This document shows, one piece after another, positions 32,863 to 42,603 of a stretch of DNA of 64,000 nucleotides (the first letter of the stretch is position 1; every line of letters starts with the position of its first letter). Where the stretch lies: NCBI RefSeq assembly GCF_018139645.1, contig NZ_JAGSPM010000008.1, forward strand, positions 124,001-188,000, in the 5' to 3' direction. Position numbers and translations under genes: made by a program. The DNA comes from Affinundibacterium baiyunense. Its GTDB lineage: Bacteria; Pseudomonadota; Gammaproteobacteria; Burkholderiales; Burkholderiaceae_D. The notes below the pieces were generated by a model. It was not told where the DNA came from. It searched no databases and saw only the letters and a program-made list of their open reading frames with translations.

Positions 32863-34584
32863 TTAGACACTTGCTGGGTAAAGAGAAAACCGGATTTGCA
32901 CGTGCAAGCCACCAAGTTCGGAATGAGAAAAATCGATGCTTGCATGGTGGGCTTCCAAAATACGGCAGCATAAGGCGAGACCTAAACCAGACCCACCATG
33001 TTCACGATTGCGCGAACTATCTGGTCGATAAAAACGCTCACCTAATCGCGCCATCGCAAGTGACGGAACTTCTGGTGCGCTGTCTTCAATGTGGAGATAT
33101 AAAAACTGTTGATCACTATTCCCGCGGATTCGAATGCATCCGCCCGCGTTGGTATAGCGTATTGAATTTTCCAGCAAATTATGCATAACTTGGCGCAAAC
33201 GTTCTCTATCTCCGTGAATGGAATGTGCTTGTGGTTTGGCTTCTATCATAAAGCGTAAATGCGCGTGATGAATTCGATCTTGAAAGTTGCTACTTTCTTC
33301 TTCAATCAAGGCCCATAGATCCATTTTTTGCATTTGATATTGCAGCGTGCCGATGTCGGCGCTCGCCAATGTATAAAGTTCATCAACTAACTTGTTTAAG
33401 GATAAAACCTGACGCAACATCAATGCGATATTTTCAGTGTTGGCGGGACGAATGCCATCTTGTAGCGCTTCTAATTGCGCACGTAACACGGCAATTGGCG
33501 TTCTTAACTCATGCGAGGTATCGGCTACCCATTGCCGTCGGCTTTGTTCTGCTTGTGCTAACTTTTCTGCCAATTGATTAAAACTATTTGCCAGTTCACC
33601 TAATTCATCGCTACGGCGCACTGCGACACGGGTGTCGAACTTACCTTGTTCCAGCGCGCGTGCGCTTGCGGCAAGTTGATGTATGGGGCGCCGAAAATGT
33701 AACGCCAACAGCAATGCCGCTAAACCACTCAAACTGATGCTAATGACGACGATCGTGATGATCATGTCGGCTTGTTGCTGCAGGAAGTCTCGTGCCATAT
33801 CATCGCTTGGCACTCGCGATTTTTGCACTGATAAATACCCGATCACTTCGCCTTGATGATAGAGCGGTCGCATCCCCTTTTGGCTTTGATCAAAATTTCT
33901 ATCTAAAGGGCGACCGGCCAAGTAATTTTCTGCTTCGTCGAGCAAGCTAATGCGGCTGTTTAAACTTTGAAGTTGTTCCTCTGATGCAGACACGTCGACG
34001 ATATCGGTTTTGGTGGATGCTTGATTTGTTGGCGCTTTAATCGGCGTGACAGGCGGAGGAGGTGGTAGGGGCGGTGGTGGTGGCAATGGAGGCAGCACTG
34101 GCGCTTGCGCTGCTACTGGAGCTGCTGGGTTTGCTGGAGAAACAGGTGAGACTGGCGCAGCGGGCTTGGCAGGGGGCGCAATATTGTTGCGTGTGTTCGG
34201 TTTAAGCTCGTTTCTAACTTTGCTCGTGCTGTCGTTTCGTGTTGATATGGTGGATGTGACCGTCGACTTTTGCTTTATTGCATCGACAGATTCTTTCCGT
34301 GATGGTGCCGAATTTTTAATTTGATACAAGCGAATTAGTTCTTGATTGATCCACGCCTTTTTTTGTTGAGGATCGTTCGGTAGAAATGACCAGCTTTCGT
34401 TGGTGGCATATTGATTTTGAATCGAATCACCAATTTCTTGCAGGCGATCGAGTTCAATTTTGAGCGCATAGTCAGCAAAACCACTACTGACTTTTTCGCG
34501 CATCATTAGTAAAGCGACGATAACGACCGTGGTGAGCGATAGGAGAACCGCAAAAAATAAGCGCCAACCAATAGAGAGTTTCAC
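32863..34584 (-). CDS. Sensor histidine kinase (BaeS-like) with polyproline periplasmic region
   Basis: 573 aa. TM1 (about 6-28), periplasmic region (about 30-272), TM2 (274-297), HAMP (296-350), H-box 'VADTSHELRTPIAVL' with His358, then the ATPase with 'NLLENSIRYTNAGG' (N-box) and 'GGSGLGLALCCRI' (G-box). The periplasmic part is unusual: residues 137-183 are a Pro/Ala-rich run with two blocks of five or six prolines. A BaeS sensor domain does not normally have this. The neighbouring small secreted protein at 31467-31907 carries the same kind of segment. First gene of the leftward cluster; divergent from the Kef-type antiporter across 299 bp. Confidence 0.92.
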   Translation of the reverse strand: MKLSIGWRLFFAVLLSLTTVVIVALLMMREKVSSGFADYALKIELDRLQEIGDSIQNQYATNESWSFLPNDPQQKKAWINQELIRLYQIKNSAPSRKESVDAIKQKSTVTSTISTRNDSTSKVRNELKPNTRNNIAPPAKPAAPVSPVSPANPAAPVAAQAPVLPPLPPPPPLPPPPPVTPIKAPTNQASTKTDIVDVSASEEQLQSLNSRISLLDEAENYLAGRPLDRNFDQSQKGMRPLYHQGEVIGYLSVQKSRVPSDDMARDFLQQQADMIITIVVISISLSGLAALLLALHFRRPIHQLAASARALEQGKFDTRVAVRRSDELGELANSFNQLAEKLAQAEQSRRQWVADTSHELRTPIAVLRAQLEALQDGIRPANTENIALMLRQVLSLNKLVDELYTLASADIGTLQYQMQKMDLWALIEEESSNFQDRIHHAHLRFMIEAKPQAHSIHGDRERLRQVMHNLLENSIRYTNAGGCIRIRGNSDQQFLYLHIEDSAPEVPSLAMARLGERFYRPDSSRNREHGGSGLGLALCCRILEAHHASIDFSHSELGGLHVQIRFSLYPASV

Positions 34585-34883
34585 GTCCGGATTCTGAATA
34601 GAAAAGAAGGTAGTGTAGAACTTAGCTGTGTTTGCGCCAAGCGCTTTCTATGTGCTATTTTGTTTTTATGCCGAACTGAAAAAATTTTCTCTGATTCGTT
34701 TTTTCTCCATCATTTATCCATGATCTTGTGACGAAGCTGGAAATAGATTCGTGAAAATTGCGTTGCAGCAATATCTAGGTTGCTCATGCCTTTATAATCA
34801 GATCCTTTCGGATTGTTGATACGAGTTAAACCGTGCGCAAGTCGCGTTGAAAAAATAAGCTATAAAATTTTTCGGAGACATAC

Positions 34884-36626
34884 ATGGATCATCACGCTGG
34901 CCTACCGTTTTTGAGAGAGACGCTGCTCTTTCTAACGCTCGCTGGCATTCTCATTCCCTTGTTACAACGCTTCAAAATTAATCAGGTTTTGGGCTTTCTG
35001 ACGATAGGTGTAGTGCTCGGCCCTTTTGGTGTCGCGCAGTTTGCTCAACAAATGCCTTGGTTGAGCGTCATCGCTTTTTCTGGTGACGCTGAAGTGCAAT
35101 CTTTGGCTGAGTTAGGCGTAATGTTTTTGATGTTCTTGATCGGACTTGAATTGTCCGCTGAGCGCTTGTGGAGTTTACGTCGTTGGGTATTTTTGGGTGG
35201 TAGTGCGCAGCTTTTATTGACGGCGGTGATGATTGGTAGTCTTGCGTATTGGTTTGGTAATCGTCTTGAAATTGCTTTGCTATTGGGTTTGGTATTTTCA
35301 CTTTCTTCGACGGCGATTGTGATGCAATTACTCACGCAACAGCGAGCGATGGCTAGCCCAATGGGGCAAGCGAGTTTTTCTATGTTGATGCTGCAGGATT
35401 TTGCAGTCGTGCCTTTACTGATTTTGGTGGATTTATTAGGTAAACAGACCACCGACAATTTGAGTATCGTCGTTGGTATGACTTTATTGAAGTCATTGGC
35501 GGCAGTGTTGTTTATTTTCTTGGTTGGGCGACGCGTCGTTGCACCGGTGTTTCGTTACTTCGCGCAGCAGCGACAGCCGGAAGTATTCATGGCACTCACT
35601 TTATTGGTGACTTTAGGCATTGCAGGCGCGACCGCCGCGGTGGGATTGTCCCTAGCTTTGGGCGCGTTCTTGGCAGGCTTATTGCTCGCAGAAACAGAAT
35701 ACCGACATGAGGTTGAAGTTACCATAGAACCTTTTAAAGGCTTGCTGATGGGCTTGTTCTTTATGTCGGTTGGTATGGGAATTAATCTTGCTGCATTTGC
35801 GCAAAATTATGTGTGGATTTTGGCCTCCGTACTTGGTTTGGTTCTGATCAAGGCGAGCGTCGTTGCGCTAATTATGCGTAAGGGTGGATTAAGCTGGGGC
35901 AAGTCGATTGAAGGTGGATTTTTATTAAGTCAGGGCGGTGAATTTGCTTTTGTGATTATTGGCGTGGCAGCGACGACGAGCATTTTGTCGCGAGACATTG
36001 CGCAGTTTATGTTGTTGGTGGTCAGTATTAGTTTACTGATGACGCCCTTCTTTGCGAGGGCGGGTCATGTTCTTGGGCAGTTTGTGGAACAAAAATTTTG
36101 CTCGCAGCAATCGCAGGAACAAGCGAGTTTGCCTGAAGAGTTGAGTAGCCATGTGGTAATTGCCGGTTTTGGACGGGTTGGCCAATTGCTCGCCGATATT
36201 TTGCAGAAGCAAGGTGTGGCTTATGTCGCAGTAGAACATGATGCCCATGTAGTTGCTAACTTGCGCAAGCAGGGGCGCAAGGTATTTTACGGTAATGCAG
36301 CACGGCCAGAATTATTACGCAAAATGCATATGCAGCATGCGGCTGCATTATTGGTCACGATGGATCAACCCGCTGCGGCGATGCATGCAGTATTAGCGGC
36401 GCGTAGTGAGTATCCCAAGTTGCCGATTTATGTGCGTTCTCGTGATGAAATTCATGCATTGGAACTACGCACGGCAGGCGCTACTGCGGTGGTACCAGAA
36501 ACCTTAGAGGCTGGTTTACAACTTTCCTTTTTTGCCCTGAATGCCTTATCTATTCCAGAAGGTGAGATTAATCATATTCTGGATCAAGAACGTGAATTGC
36601 GAGTTTCCAATCAAGCTAAGCTCTAG
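34884..36626 (+). CDS. Monovalent cation:proton antiporter CPA2, Kef type, with TrkA-N/RCK domain
   Basis: 580 aa inner-membrane transporter. About 12-13 membrane helices (residues 10-400), including 'NQVLGFLTIGVVLGPFG' and 'SLSSTAIVMQLL', typical of KefB/KefC, then a cytoplasmic Rossmann domain with 'VVIAGFGRVGQLLADIL' (about 424-440) for nucleotide binding. KefB/C are glutathione-gated K+ efflux systems; the C-terminus here is short and no KefF/KefG partner is adjacent, so the gating ligand is unknown. GGAG precedes the ATG. Convergent with the ODP-type gene. Confidence 0.9.
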   Translation: MDHHAGLPFLRETLLFLTLAGILIPLLQRFKINQVLGFLTIGVVLGPFGVAQFAQQMPWLSVIAFSGDAEVQSLAELGVMFLMFLIGLELSAERLWSLRRWVFLGGSAQLLLTAVMIGSLAYWFGNRLEIALLLGLVFSLSSTAIVMQLLTQQRAMASPMGQASFSMLMLQDFAVVPLLILVDLLGKQTTDNLSIVVGMTLLKSLAAVLFIFLVGRRVVAPVFRYFAQQRQPEVFMALTLLVTLGIAGATAAVGLSLALGAFLAGLLLAETEYRHEVEVTIEPFKGLLMGLFFMSVGMGINLAAFAQNYVWILASVLGLVLIKASVVALIMRKGGLSWGKSIEGGFLLSQGGEFAFVIIGVAATTSILSRDIAQFMLLVVSISLLMTPFFARAGHVLGQFVEQKFCSQQSQEQASLPEELSSHVVIAGFGRVGQLLADILQKQGVAYVAVEHDAHVVANLRKQGRKVFYGNAARPELLRKMHMQHAAALLVTMDQPAAAMHAVLAARSEYPKLPIYVRSRDEIHALELRTAGATAVVPETLEAGLQLSFFALNALSIPEGEINHILDQERELRVSNQAKL

Positions 36627-36658
36627 ACTAGTCGTATGCTTAGATCGCTAGTCCCGAT

Positions 36659-37450
36659 TTATCGACCGGCAATAGGACGAAAGCGATAATGTTCTTGTGA
36701 AAATAAATCGATACCGCATTGAAGGTTTTCTATCCAGTCTAAAAATGCGGGAATCGCTTCTCCAGTAAGGTAGCGACCATGTTGCGGAACTAGCATCGCA
36801 ACATCCATTTGTCTGACCATGTTGACCCAAAAGCGGCACACTTTATTCGACACCATATACCGCTTATGAAAGCCGCTCATGGTGTGCAACTGTTCGTAGA
36901 ATTCTGCTTTGGTTGTGATCGGCATTGCGATAGTTTTTGCCTCGACTAGCGAGGCGCCCATATCACCAGAAAATAAGATTTTTGAAGTGCTGTCATAAAA
37001 CTGGAAATTACCTTCAGCGTGCAAGAAGTGCGCTGGAACGGCATACAGTGTCGAGCCTAACATGGGGACAGGCATCCCTTCATCGGGAATGCCGATAATT
37101 CGACCATCCGCGCGATTTAAGTTACAAAAGTGGGGGACAAAGCGTGCCCACAGTTGTGATACATAGAGATGGCATTCTGTACTGTAGAGCCATTTATCTA
37201 AGGCACCGATAATGTCGGGGTCTTGGTGTGAGGCGAATAAAAATTCGAGATTCTTCTTCGGCAAATACTTTTGCATTGCCAAGGTAAGCGCGTTGTAGGT
37301 GATATTGCCAGACGGGTCGATTAAGGCACCTTGCCCATGCGAGACGATCAGAAATTGGTTTGCCTGTACCGCATCTTCGGCCGAGCCTGTGACCAGATCA
37401 TTGAACATGATGCAACTATGTTTGCCATTATTAAATAGTTCAATTGCCAC
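36659..37450 (-). CDS. MBL-fold diiron protein, ODP/flavodiiron-core type
   Basis: 263 aa; GTG start with AGGAG six bases upstream. Metallo-beta-lactamase fold as in the core of flavodiiron proteins: 'LFASHQDPDIIG' (His-x-x-x-Asp metal motif), 'PAHFLHAEGNFQFYD', 'ILFSGDMGAS' and 'VPQHGRYL'. There is no flavodoxin or rubredoxin domain. Stand-alone ODP proteins bind O2 or peroxide at the diiron centre and serve as sensors or small oxidases. Monocistronic by layout. Partner unknown: no chemotaxis or redox gene is next to it. Confidence 0.8.
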   Translation of the reverse strand: MAIELFNNGKHSCIMFNDLVTGSAEDAVQANQFLIVSHGQGALIDPSGNITYNALTLAMQKYLPKKNLEFLFASHQDPDIIGALDKWLYSTECHLYVSQLWARFVPHFCNLNRADGRIIGIPDEGMPVPMLGSTLYAVPAHFLHAEGNFQFYDSTSKILFSGDMGASLVEAKTIAMPITTKAEFYEQLHTMSGFHKRYMVSNKVCRFWVNMVRQMDVAMLVPQHGRYLTGEAIPAFLDWIENLQCGIDLFSQEHYRFRPIAGR

Positions 37451-37617
37451 GAGGACTCCTATTATCGATTTCTAAAAACTTATTTTAGATCAAGCAATAA
37501 AGGAAAATTTGATATGGATTAAGTTTGTGCTGCGAATGCACAGAAAAGCTGATTAAAAACAGACAGTTAGTGACCTTATGACAAAGATTAATTGGGTAGG
37601 AAGTGGGATAAGACTGT

Positions 37618-37647
37618 AGTGCAAGTACGCGCTAGCGTACTTGCACT
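37618..37647. repeat. Strong isolated hairpin downstream of ggt
   Basis: 13-bp perfect stem AGTGCAAGTACGC (37618-37630) / GCGTACTTGCACT (37635-37647), loop GCTA. No T-tract on either strand, so it is a mRNA 3'-end stabiliser, weak terminator or protein site rather than a textbook terminator. It lies 37 bp after the ggt stop. Confidence 0.6.
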
Positions 37648-37683
37648 GGTCGGTGATCATCTTAAGGCTTCGAGCTTGATATT

Positions 37684-39459
37684 TTAATAGGCTAAGGCGC
37701 GCCCATCAGGATTGCGTGGGTCGGCAAAAGCTTCCAAACCATCCGCAGTGATTTTAATCGTCTGAGTGCGTCCCATCGAACGTCCGATCGAAAACTTGTG
37801 GCCTTTCTGTTTCAAAATTTCCAGGGTGTCCGCATTAAAGCCTCGTTCCATCCGAATTACGTCAGGTTCCCATTGGTGGTGCAGGCGTGGCGCAATGCTG
37901 GCTTCGGCTGGATTTAATTGATGATCGATGACATTTAGAATAATCTGCAAGGTGGTAGTGATGATGCGACTACCACCAGGGCTACCCGTCACCAAGAAAG
38001 GCTTGCCATCTTTCAACACCATGGTCGGTGTCATCGAGCTTAATGGGCGTTTTTTTGAGGCGACTGAATTTGCCTCACCACCAACTAAACCAAAGGCGTT
38101 CGGTACGCCTGCTTTGACTGAGAAATCATCCATTTCGTTGTTGAGAGTGATCCCTGTGCCAGTGGCGACGATACCGCTACCAAACAATAAATTGAGTGTG
38201 TAGGTGGTGGCGACAACATTGCCGTATTTGTCAGCAACTGAGTAATGCGTAGTTTGGTCGCTTTCATATGGCAATGGTTTGCCTGGTTTGATTTGTGTTG
38301 ATGGTGTGGCGCGATCTGGGTTGATATGTTGGACTAATTCATCCGCATATTTTTTTGAAGTCAGACCGCTCATAGGTACTTTGACAAAATCCGGATCACC
38401 TAAGTACTCAGCGCGATCTGCATAAGCTAATTTCATTACTTCCGTTAAGGTGTGGATATTCTGCGCGCTATTTAAGCCTTGTTTGCCAATCGGGAAGTGT
38501 TCAAGCATATTCAACATTTGTATCACGTGTACGCCACCAGAACTCGGAGGCGGCATTGAAACCACCTGATAACCACGGTAATTCCCAGTAACGGGTAGGC
38601 GTTCTACTGCCTGATAATTTTTCATATCTTCGGCACTAATCATGCCACCGTGCTTCTTCATTTCAGCAACAATCTTTTGCGCAATGCTGCCTTCATAAAA
38701 TGCTTTTGGCCCTTGCTGTGCGATCAAACGCAGTGAATTTGATAAATCTTTTTGTACTAATTTTTCGCCGGCACGGAGAGGGCGATCACCTTTAAAAAAG
38801 ATCGCGCGGCTAGATTCCCATTTGCCTAACTGATTGCGACTTGCTTCTAATAATTGTGCTAGATGCGGTGTCACTTCAAAGCCTTGCTCTGCGAGTTTGA
38901 TTGACGGTGCGATTAAGTCTTTTAAGGACATTGTGCCGTATTTGCGCAATGCAAGATCAAGCCCAGCAACAGTTCCGGGAACGCCGACTGCGAGGTGGGA
39001 AGAAGTCGAGTTACCCGGAATAATTTTGCCACTCGCATCGAGGAACATATCGCGATGGGCTAAGGCGGGTGCTAATTCACGAAAATCTAAGGCGATATTT
39101 TTCCCACTTTTGGCATCGTGTATCAGCATAAAACCGCCGCCACCGATATTTCCTGCATGCGGCAGCACTACTGCCAGCGCAAAGCCTACTGCAACGGCAG
39201 CATCCACCGCATTGCCACCACGTTTTAAGACATCTAAACCGACTTGGCTCGCTAATCCTTGTTCACTAGAGACGATGCCATTTTTTGCGCGCACTGGGCT
39301 GAGAATGTCGTAGCTAGTGTCATATTGAATTTGTGCACCAGTGCTTTGTACGCTGGTACTTTGCGCATAGCTTGTTTGGATGATGCCGACTTGTGAGACG
39401 GTGAATAAGCTGGTAATGACAGCGATCGAAGCGAGGCGAAACTTTTTGATTGAAGACAC
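37684..39459 (-). CDS. ggt: Gamma-glutamyltransferase
   Basis: Periplasmic Ntn-hydrolase that splits glutathione and other gamma-glutamyl compounds. Signal peptide (about 1-32, ...SYAQ). Autocleavage and nucleophile Thr403 in 'ESDQTTHYSVADKYGN'; 'GNIGGGGFMLIHD', 'PPPSSGGVHVIQ', 'GSPGGSRIITT' and 'RKRPLSSMTPTMV'-like blocks are canonical. 591 aa, normal for the precursor. Single gene; no partner beside it except, at a distance, the Kef-type antiporter, also a glutathione-linked family. Confidence 0.96.
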   Translation of the reverse strand: MSSIKKFRLASIAVITSLFTVSQVGIIQTSYAQSTSVQSTGAQIQYDTSYDILSPVRAKNGIVSSEQGLASQVGLDVLKRGGNAVDAAVAVGFALAVVLPHAGNIGGGGFMLIHDAKSGKNIALDFRELAPALAHRDMFLDASGKIIPGNSTSSHLAVGVPGTVAGLDLALRKYGTMSLKDLIAPSIKLAEQGFEVTPHLAQLLEASRNQLGKWESSRAIFFKGDRPLRAGEKLVQKDLSNSLRLIAQQGPKAFYEGSIAQKIVAEMKKHGGMISAEDMKNYQAVERLPVTGNYRGYQVVSMPPPSSGGVHVIQMLNMLEHFPIGKQGLNSAQNIHTLTEVMKLAYADRAEYLGDPDFVKVPMSGLTSKKYADELVQHINPDRATPSTQIKPGKPLPYESDQTTHYSVADKYGNVVATTYTLNLLFGSGIVATGTGITLNNEMDDFSVKAGVPNAFGLVGGEANSVASKKRPLSSMTPTMVLKDGKPFLVTGSPGGSRIITTTLQIILNVIDHQLNPAEASIAPRLHHQWEPDVIRMERGFNADTLEILKQKGHKFSIGRSMGRTQTIKITADGLEAFADPRNPDGRALAY

Positions 39460-39687
39460 AAGGAAATTCCTTTAGCGTGGACTGCGGTCACAATCTAATT
39501 TCAATTGTGAGCGATGATTTGATGAAAGCTTGATTGTCGCTAAGTCGGGCAGATATGTCGAGAATTGCTTACTGAAATTGTCGCACGTGGATAAAAAAGA
39601 CGATGTTAATAAGCGATTTTTAGAAATCACTTATTTAAAAATAATTCGAAAAATTAAACTAGGGTCGGAAAAAACTTGCTGCATAAA

Positions 39688-39716
39688 AAAAGCCACCTGC
39701 GAGGGTGGCTTTTCAA
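39688..39716 (-). terminator. Terminator after rplY
   Basis: 10-bp stem AAAAGCCACC (39688-39697) / GGTGGCTTTT (39704-39713), 6-nt loop. Read leftward the A-run 39685-39691 becomes a U-tract, closing the prs-rplY transcript. Confidence 0.9.
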
Positions 39717-39738
39717 TTTAAAAGAAAAAACTTTTAAA

Positions 39739-40326
39739 TTATTTTGCTTCAGCGTCTGCAGAAGTTGCGCCAGCTGGTTTAACAGCGATAGCAACAGTTG
39801 CATCGTCACCGTGCACTACAGCAGAAACGCCTTTTGGCAATTTCAATGCAGATACGTGTACAGATTGACCTGCTTCCAATTTGGACAAGTCAACTTCGAT
39901 GAATTCTGGCAAATCTGCTGGCAAGCATTCTACGTCCAATTCAACCGCAACGTGACTGATCACAGCAGAAGACAATTTAACAGCAGGAGAAACTTCTGCG
40001 TTAATGAAATGCAGAGGTACTTTTACATGGATCTTTTTGTTTGGATCAACACGTTGGAAGTCAGCGTGCAATACCAATTGTTTAAACGCGTGCATTTGGA
40101 AATCGCGCAACAATACTTTTTCTACTTTACCATCTACATCCATGTCGAGAATGGAAGAGTGGAATACTTCTTTTTTCAATGCATGGAACAAAGCATTGTG
40201 ATCCAAAGAGATATTCACTGCTGGCTCTGTACCACCGTAGATGATGCCAGGTGTTTGACCAGCATTACGCAGGCGGCGGCTCGCTCCGGTGCCCTGTTCT
40301 TTACGTGCAAATGCGACTACTTTCAT
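39739..40326 (-). CDS. rplY: 50S ribosomal protein L25 / general stress protein Ctc (long form)
   Basis: 5S rRNA-binding ribosomal protein. N-terminal L25 domain ('[20 protein letters not shown]', 'GIIYGG', '[15 protein letters not shown]') plus the C-terminal TL5/Ctc beta domain ('[19 protein letters not shown]') and an alanine-rich tail. 195 aa from the ATG at 40326, with GGAG eight bases upstream. Downstream of prs in the same direction, as usual. Confidence 0.97.
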   Translation of the reverse strand: MKVVAFARKEQGTGASRRLRNAGQTPGIIYGGTEPAVNISLDHNALFHALKKEVFHSSILDMDVDGKVEKVLLRDFQMHAFKQLVLHADFQRVDPNKKIHVKVPLHFINAEVSPAVKLSSAVISHVAVELDVECLPADLPEFIEVDLSKLEAGQSVHVSALKLPKGVSAVVHGDDATVAIAVKPAGATSADAEAK

Positions 40327-40443
40327 TTTAATACTCCAAAATAAGCAATGTCTTTTCAATTAACATTGCGTTGACTTTCCCGCGACCAGGAAAGTGAAAA
40401 AGCTGCTAAGTACCGAAATACTTAACAGCCGAAAAATCGATCT

Positions 40444-41400
40444 TTATTCAGAGAACAAAGAAATAACTGATTCGCCTTTCGTGATGCGGCGGAAAGTCTC
40501 CGCTAACAAACTATCACAAGATAACTGACGAATTTTTGTACAAGCTTGTGCGGCTGCTGACAATGGGATAGTGTCAGTGACCACTAATTCATCCAACGGC
40601 GAATTGTTGATGCGATCAATTGCAGGGCCAGATAAAACTGGATGCGTACAATACGCCAATACTTTTTTCGCGCCGCGTTCTTTCAATACTTCGGCTGCTT
40701 TGGTTAAAGTGCCTGCCGTGTCAACCATGTCATCCATAATGACGCAGTTACGACCTTCAACTTCACCGATGATATTCATCACTTCAGAGACATTCGCCTT
40801 TGGACGACGTTTATCGATAATCGCCAAATCGCAACCTAAACGTTTTGCCAATGCACGCGCACGAACAACGCCACCAACGTCAGGAGAAACGACTAATAAG
40901 TCATCGTAATTCTTGGCAACCAAATCACCTAACAAGATCGGTGATGCATAAATATTATCGACTGGAATATCAAAGAAACCTTGGATTTGATCTGCGTGTA
41001 AATCCATAATCAATACGCGACCAACACCTGCCTCTTCCAACATATTCGCTACTACTTTGGCAGAAATCGCAACACGCGCAGAGCGAGGACGGCGATCTTG
41101 ACGTGCATAACCAAAGTAAGGAATTGCTGCAGTGATACGACCAGCTGAGGCGCGCTTCAAAGCGTCTACCATCAACATGATTTCCATCAAATTATCATTC
41201 GTTGGCGCACATGTTGATTGCAACACAAAAACATCTTTACCGCGGACGTTTTCGTTGATTTCGACCATCACTTCGCCATCAGAAAACTTGGAAACGTCTG
41301 CTTTACCAAGGCGAATACCGAGTTGCTTTGCAACACCCGCAGCTAAAGCAGGATTGGCATTACCAGTAAAGACCATCATGTTGTCGAGAGCGTGTGCCAT
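40444..41400 (-). CDS. prs: Ribose-phosphate pyrophosphokinase
   Basis: Makes PRPP from ribose 5-phosphate and ATP. '[15 protein letters not shown]', '[13 protein letters not shown]', '[13 protein letters not shown]' and the PRPP loop '[12 protein letters not shown]' are diagnostic. 318 aa from the ATG at 41400 with AGGTGAT upstream. Between tRNA-Gln and rplY, the classic order ispE-tRNA-Gln-prs-rplY. Confidence 0.98.
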   Translation of the reverse strand: MAHALDNMMVFTGNANPALAAGVAKQLGIRLGKADVSKFSDGEVMVEINENVRGKDVFVLQSTCAPTNDNLMEIMLMVDALKRASAGRITAAIPYFGYARQDRRPRSARVAISAKVVANMLEEAGVGRVLIMDLHADQIQGFFDIPVDNIYASPILLGDLVAKNYDDLLVVSPDVGGVVRARALAKRLGCDLAIIDKRRPKANVSEVMNIIGEVEGRNCVIMDDMVDTAGTLTKAAEVLKERGAKKVLAYCTHPVLSGPAIDRINNSPLDELVVTDTIPLSAAAQACTKIRQLSCDSLLAETFRRITKGESVISLFSE

Positions 41401-41506
41401 GAGATCACCTAAGGGAATTAAAAAGCCATGCAAGACAGAAAATGCATCATCACGCTTAGAATTCTTGTTGTAATGATTACTGAAAAAACTGCCGTTAAAA
41501 ACCGAA

Positions 41507-41538
41507 AAGCCGCCGCATCATTTTGTATGCGGCGGCTT
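41507..41538 (-). terminator. Terminator after tRNA-Gln
   Basis: 12-bp stem AAGCCGCCGCAT (41507-41518) / ATGCGGCGGCTT (41527-41538), 8-nt loop. Leftward it is followed by TTTTCGGTTTTT. It separates the tRNA transcript from prs. Confidence 0.85.
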
Positions 41539-41548
41539 GGGAATTAAA

Positions 41549-41625
41549 TGGCAGGGGAAAAAGGATTCGAACCTTTGCATGCCGGAATCAAAATCCGGTG
41601 CCTTAACCAGCTTGGCGATTCCCCT
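41549..41625 (-). tRNA. tRNA-Gln (anticodon TTG)
   Basis: 77 nt with encoded CCA. Acceptor AGGGGAA/TTCCCCT, D stem GCC/GGC, anticodon stem CCGGA/TCCGG around loop TTTTGAT (anticodon TTG), T arm AAAGG-TTCGAAT-CCTTT, discriminator G73 as expected for Gln. Confidence 0.97.
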
Positions 41626-41726
41626 ACACAACCGTTTATCAATTGCTTAGTTCATTTTGATATTCAGCGAAGCCGCTATTTTATCTTGAAATCTGCAATC
41701 AACCAAATTTTTTATTATGCGTGCTA

Positions 41727-42599
41727 TCAATTTATTTTTGAATTGATAGGATGATGTTGTAATGCTTTAGCAATCCACGATGTCCATTGATTCGGTACTT
41801 GTTGCAATACTTTTTTTGCTGCGTCTTCACTTGGAAACGCGCAAAAAACACAAGAACCAGAACCAGTCATCTTGGCATCACCCTGATTTATTTCAAATTG
41901 TTTTAGCCAGTTTATGACTGCTGCAATTTCTGGGTGTAAAGCACAAGCAACAGCTTGCATATCGTTTTTCCATTCAACATTCGCTGCACTGGAAAAGTCC
42001 GCTATTCTGACGGGCTTCGTGTTTCTTGTCAACTCTTTGGATGAAAAAATTGTCGGTGTTGGTACGTGCACACCCGGCTCTATCACTACGAACCACTGTT
42101 CGGGCGTTGATACTGCTTGGATTTGTTCACCGATACCTTCAACAAAGGCATTTTCACCAAAAATGAAGAACGGAACGTCTGCGCCCAGTTGCAAGCCCAG
42201 TTCCATCAAAGATTCTTTGCTCAGATTGCATTGCCATAACTTATTTAGTGCAAGTAAAGTGGTGGCAGCATCAGACGAACCACCGCCTACACCGCCACCC
42301 ATAGGCAGGCATTTATGTAAGTAGATATCTGCACCTTGTTGAATATTGCAGTGTTGTTGTAATAGTTTGGCTGCGCGAACCACCAGATCATTTTCTTCCG
42401 GTACACCGTGAACCTGATTTAATCGATGGATTTGACGATCTGCTCGGACGTAAAAATCAAGGCTGTCACAGCGATCAATTAACTGAAAGACGCTTTGTAA
42501 AAGATGATAGCCATCGGCACGACGACCGACTATGTGTAAGAACAGGTTTAATTTAGCTGGTGCTGGACACGCGAGTAGTTGAGACAAATTGGTCGTCAT
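41727..42599 (-). CDS. ispE: 4-diphosphocytidyl-2-C-methyl-D-erythritol kinase
   Basis: GHMP-kinase of the MEP isoprenoid pathway. 'APAKLNLFLHIVGRRADGYH' N-terminus, ATP loop 'LPMGGGVGGGSSDAATTLLALN', and 'MTGSGSCVFCAFPS' near the C-terminus. 290 aa. Four bases downstream of lolB, so co-transcribed with it. Confidence 0.97.
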   Translation of the reverse strand: MTTNLSQLLACPAPAKLNLFLHIVGRRADGYHLLQSVFQLIDRCDSLDFYVRADRQIHRLNQVHGVPEENDLVVRAAKLLQQHCNIQQGADIYLHKCLPMGGGVGGGSSDAATTLLALNKLWQCNLSKESLMELGLQLGADVPFFIFGENAFVEGIGEQIQAVSTPEQWFVVIEPGVHVPTPTIFSSKELTRNTKPVRIADFSSAANVEWKNDMQAVACALHPEIAAVINWLKQFEINQGDAKMTGSGSCVFCAFPSEDAAKKVLQQVPNQWTSWIAKALQHHPINSKIN

Positions 42600-42603
42600 G
42601 ATC

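Noticed and set aside
39676-40344. Long + strand frame opposite rplY
   Set aside because: It is the antisense shadow of rplY, whose minus-strand product is an unmistakable L25/Ctc protein with its own ribosome site and terminator; the + frame is Cys/Phe/Tyr-rich and matches nothing.
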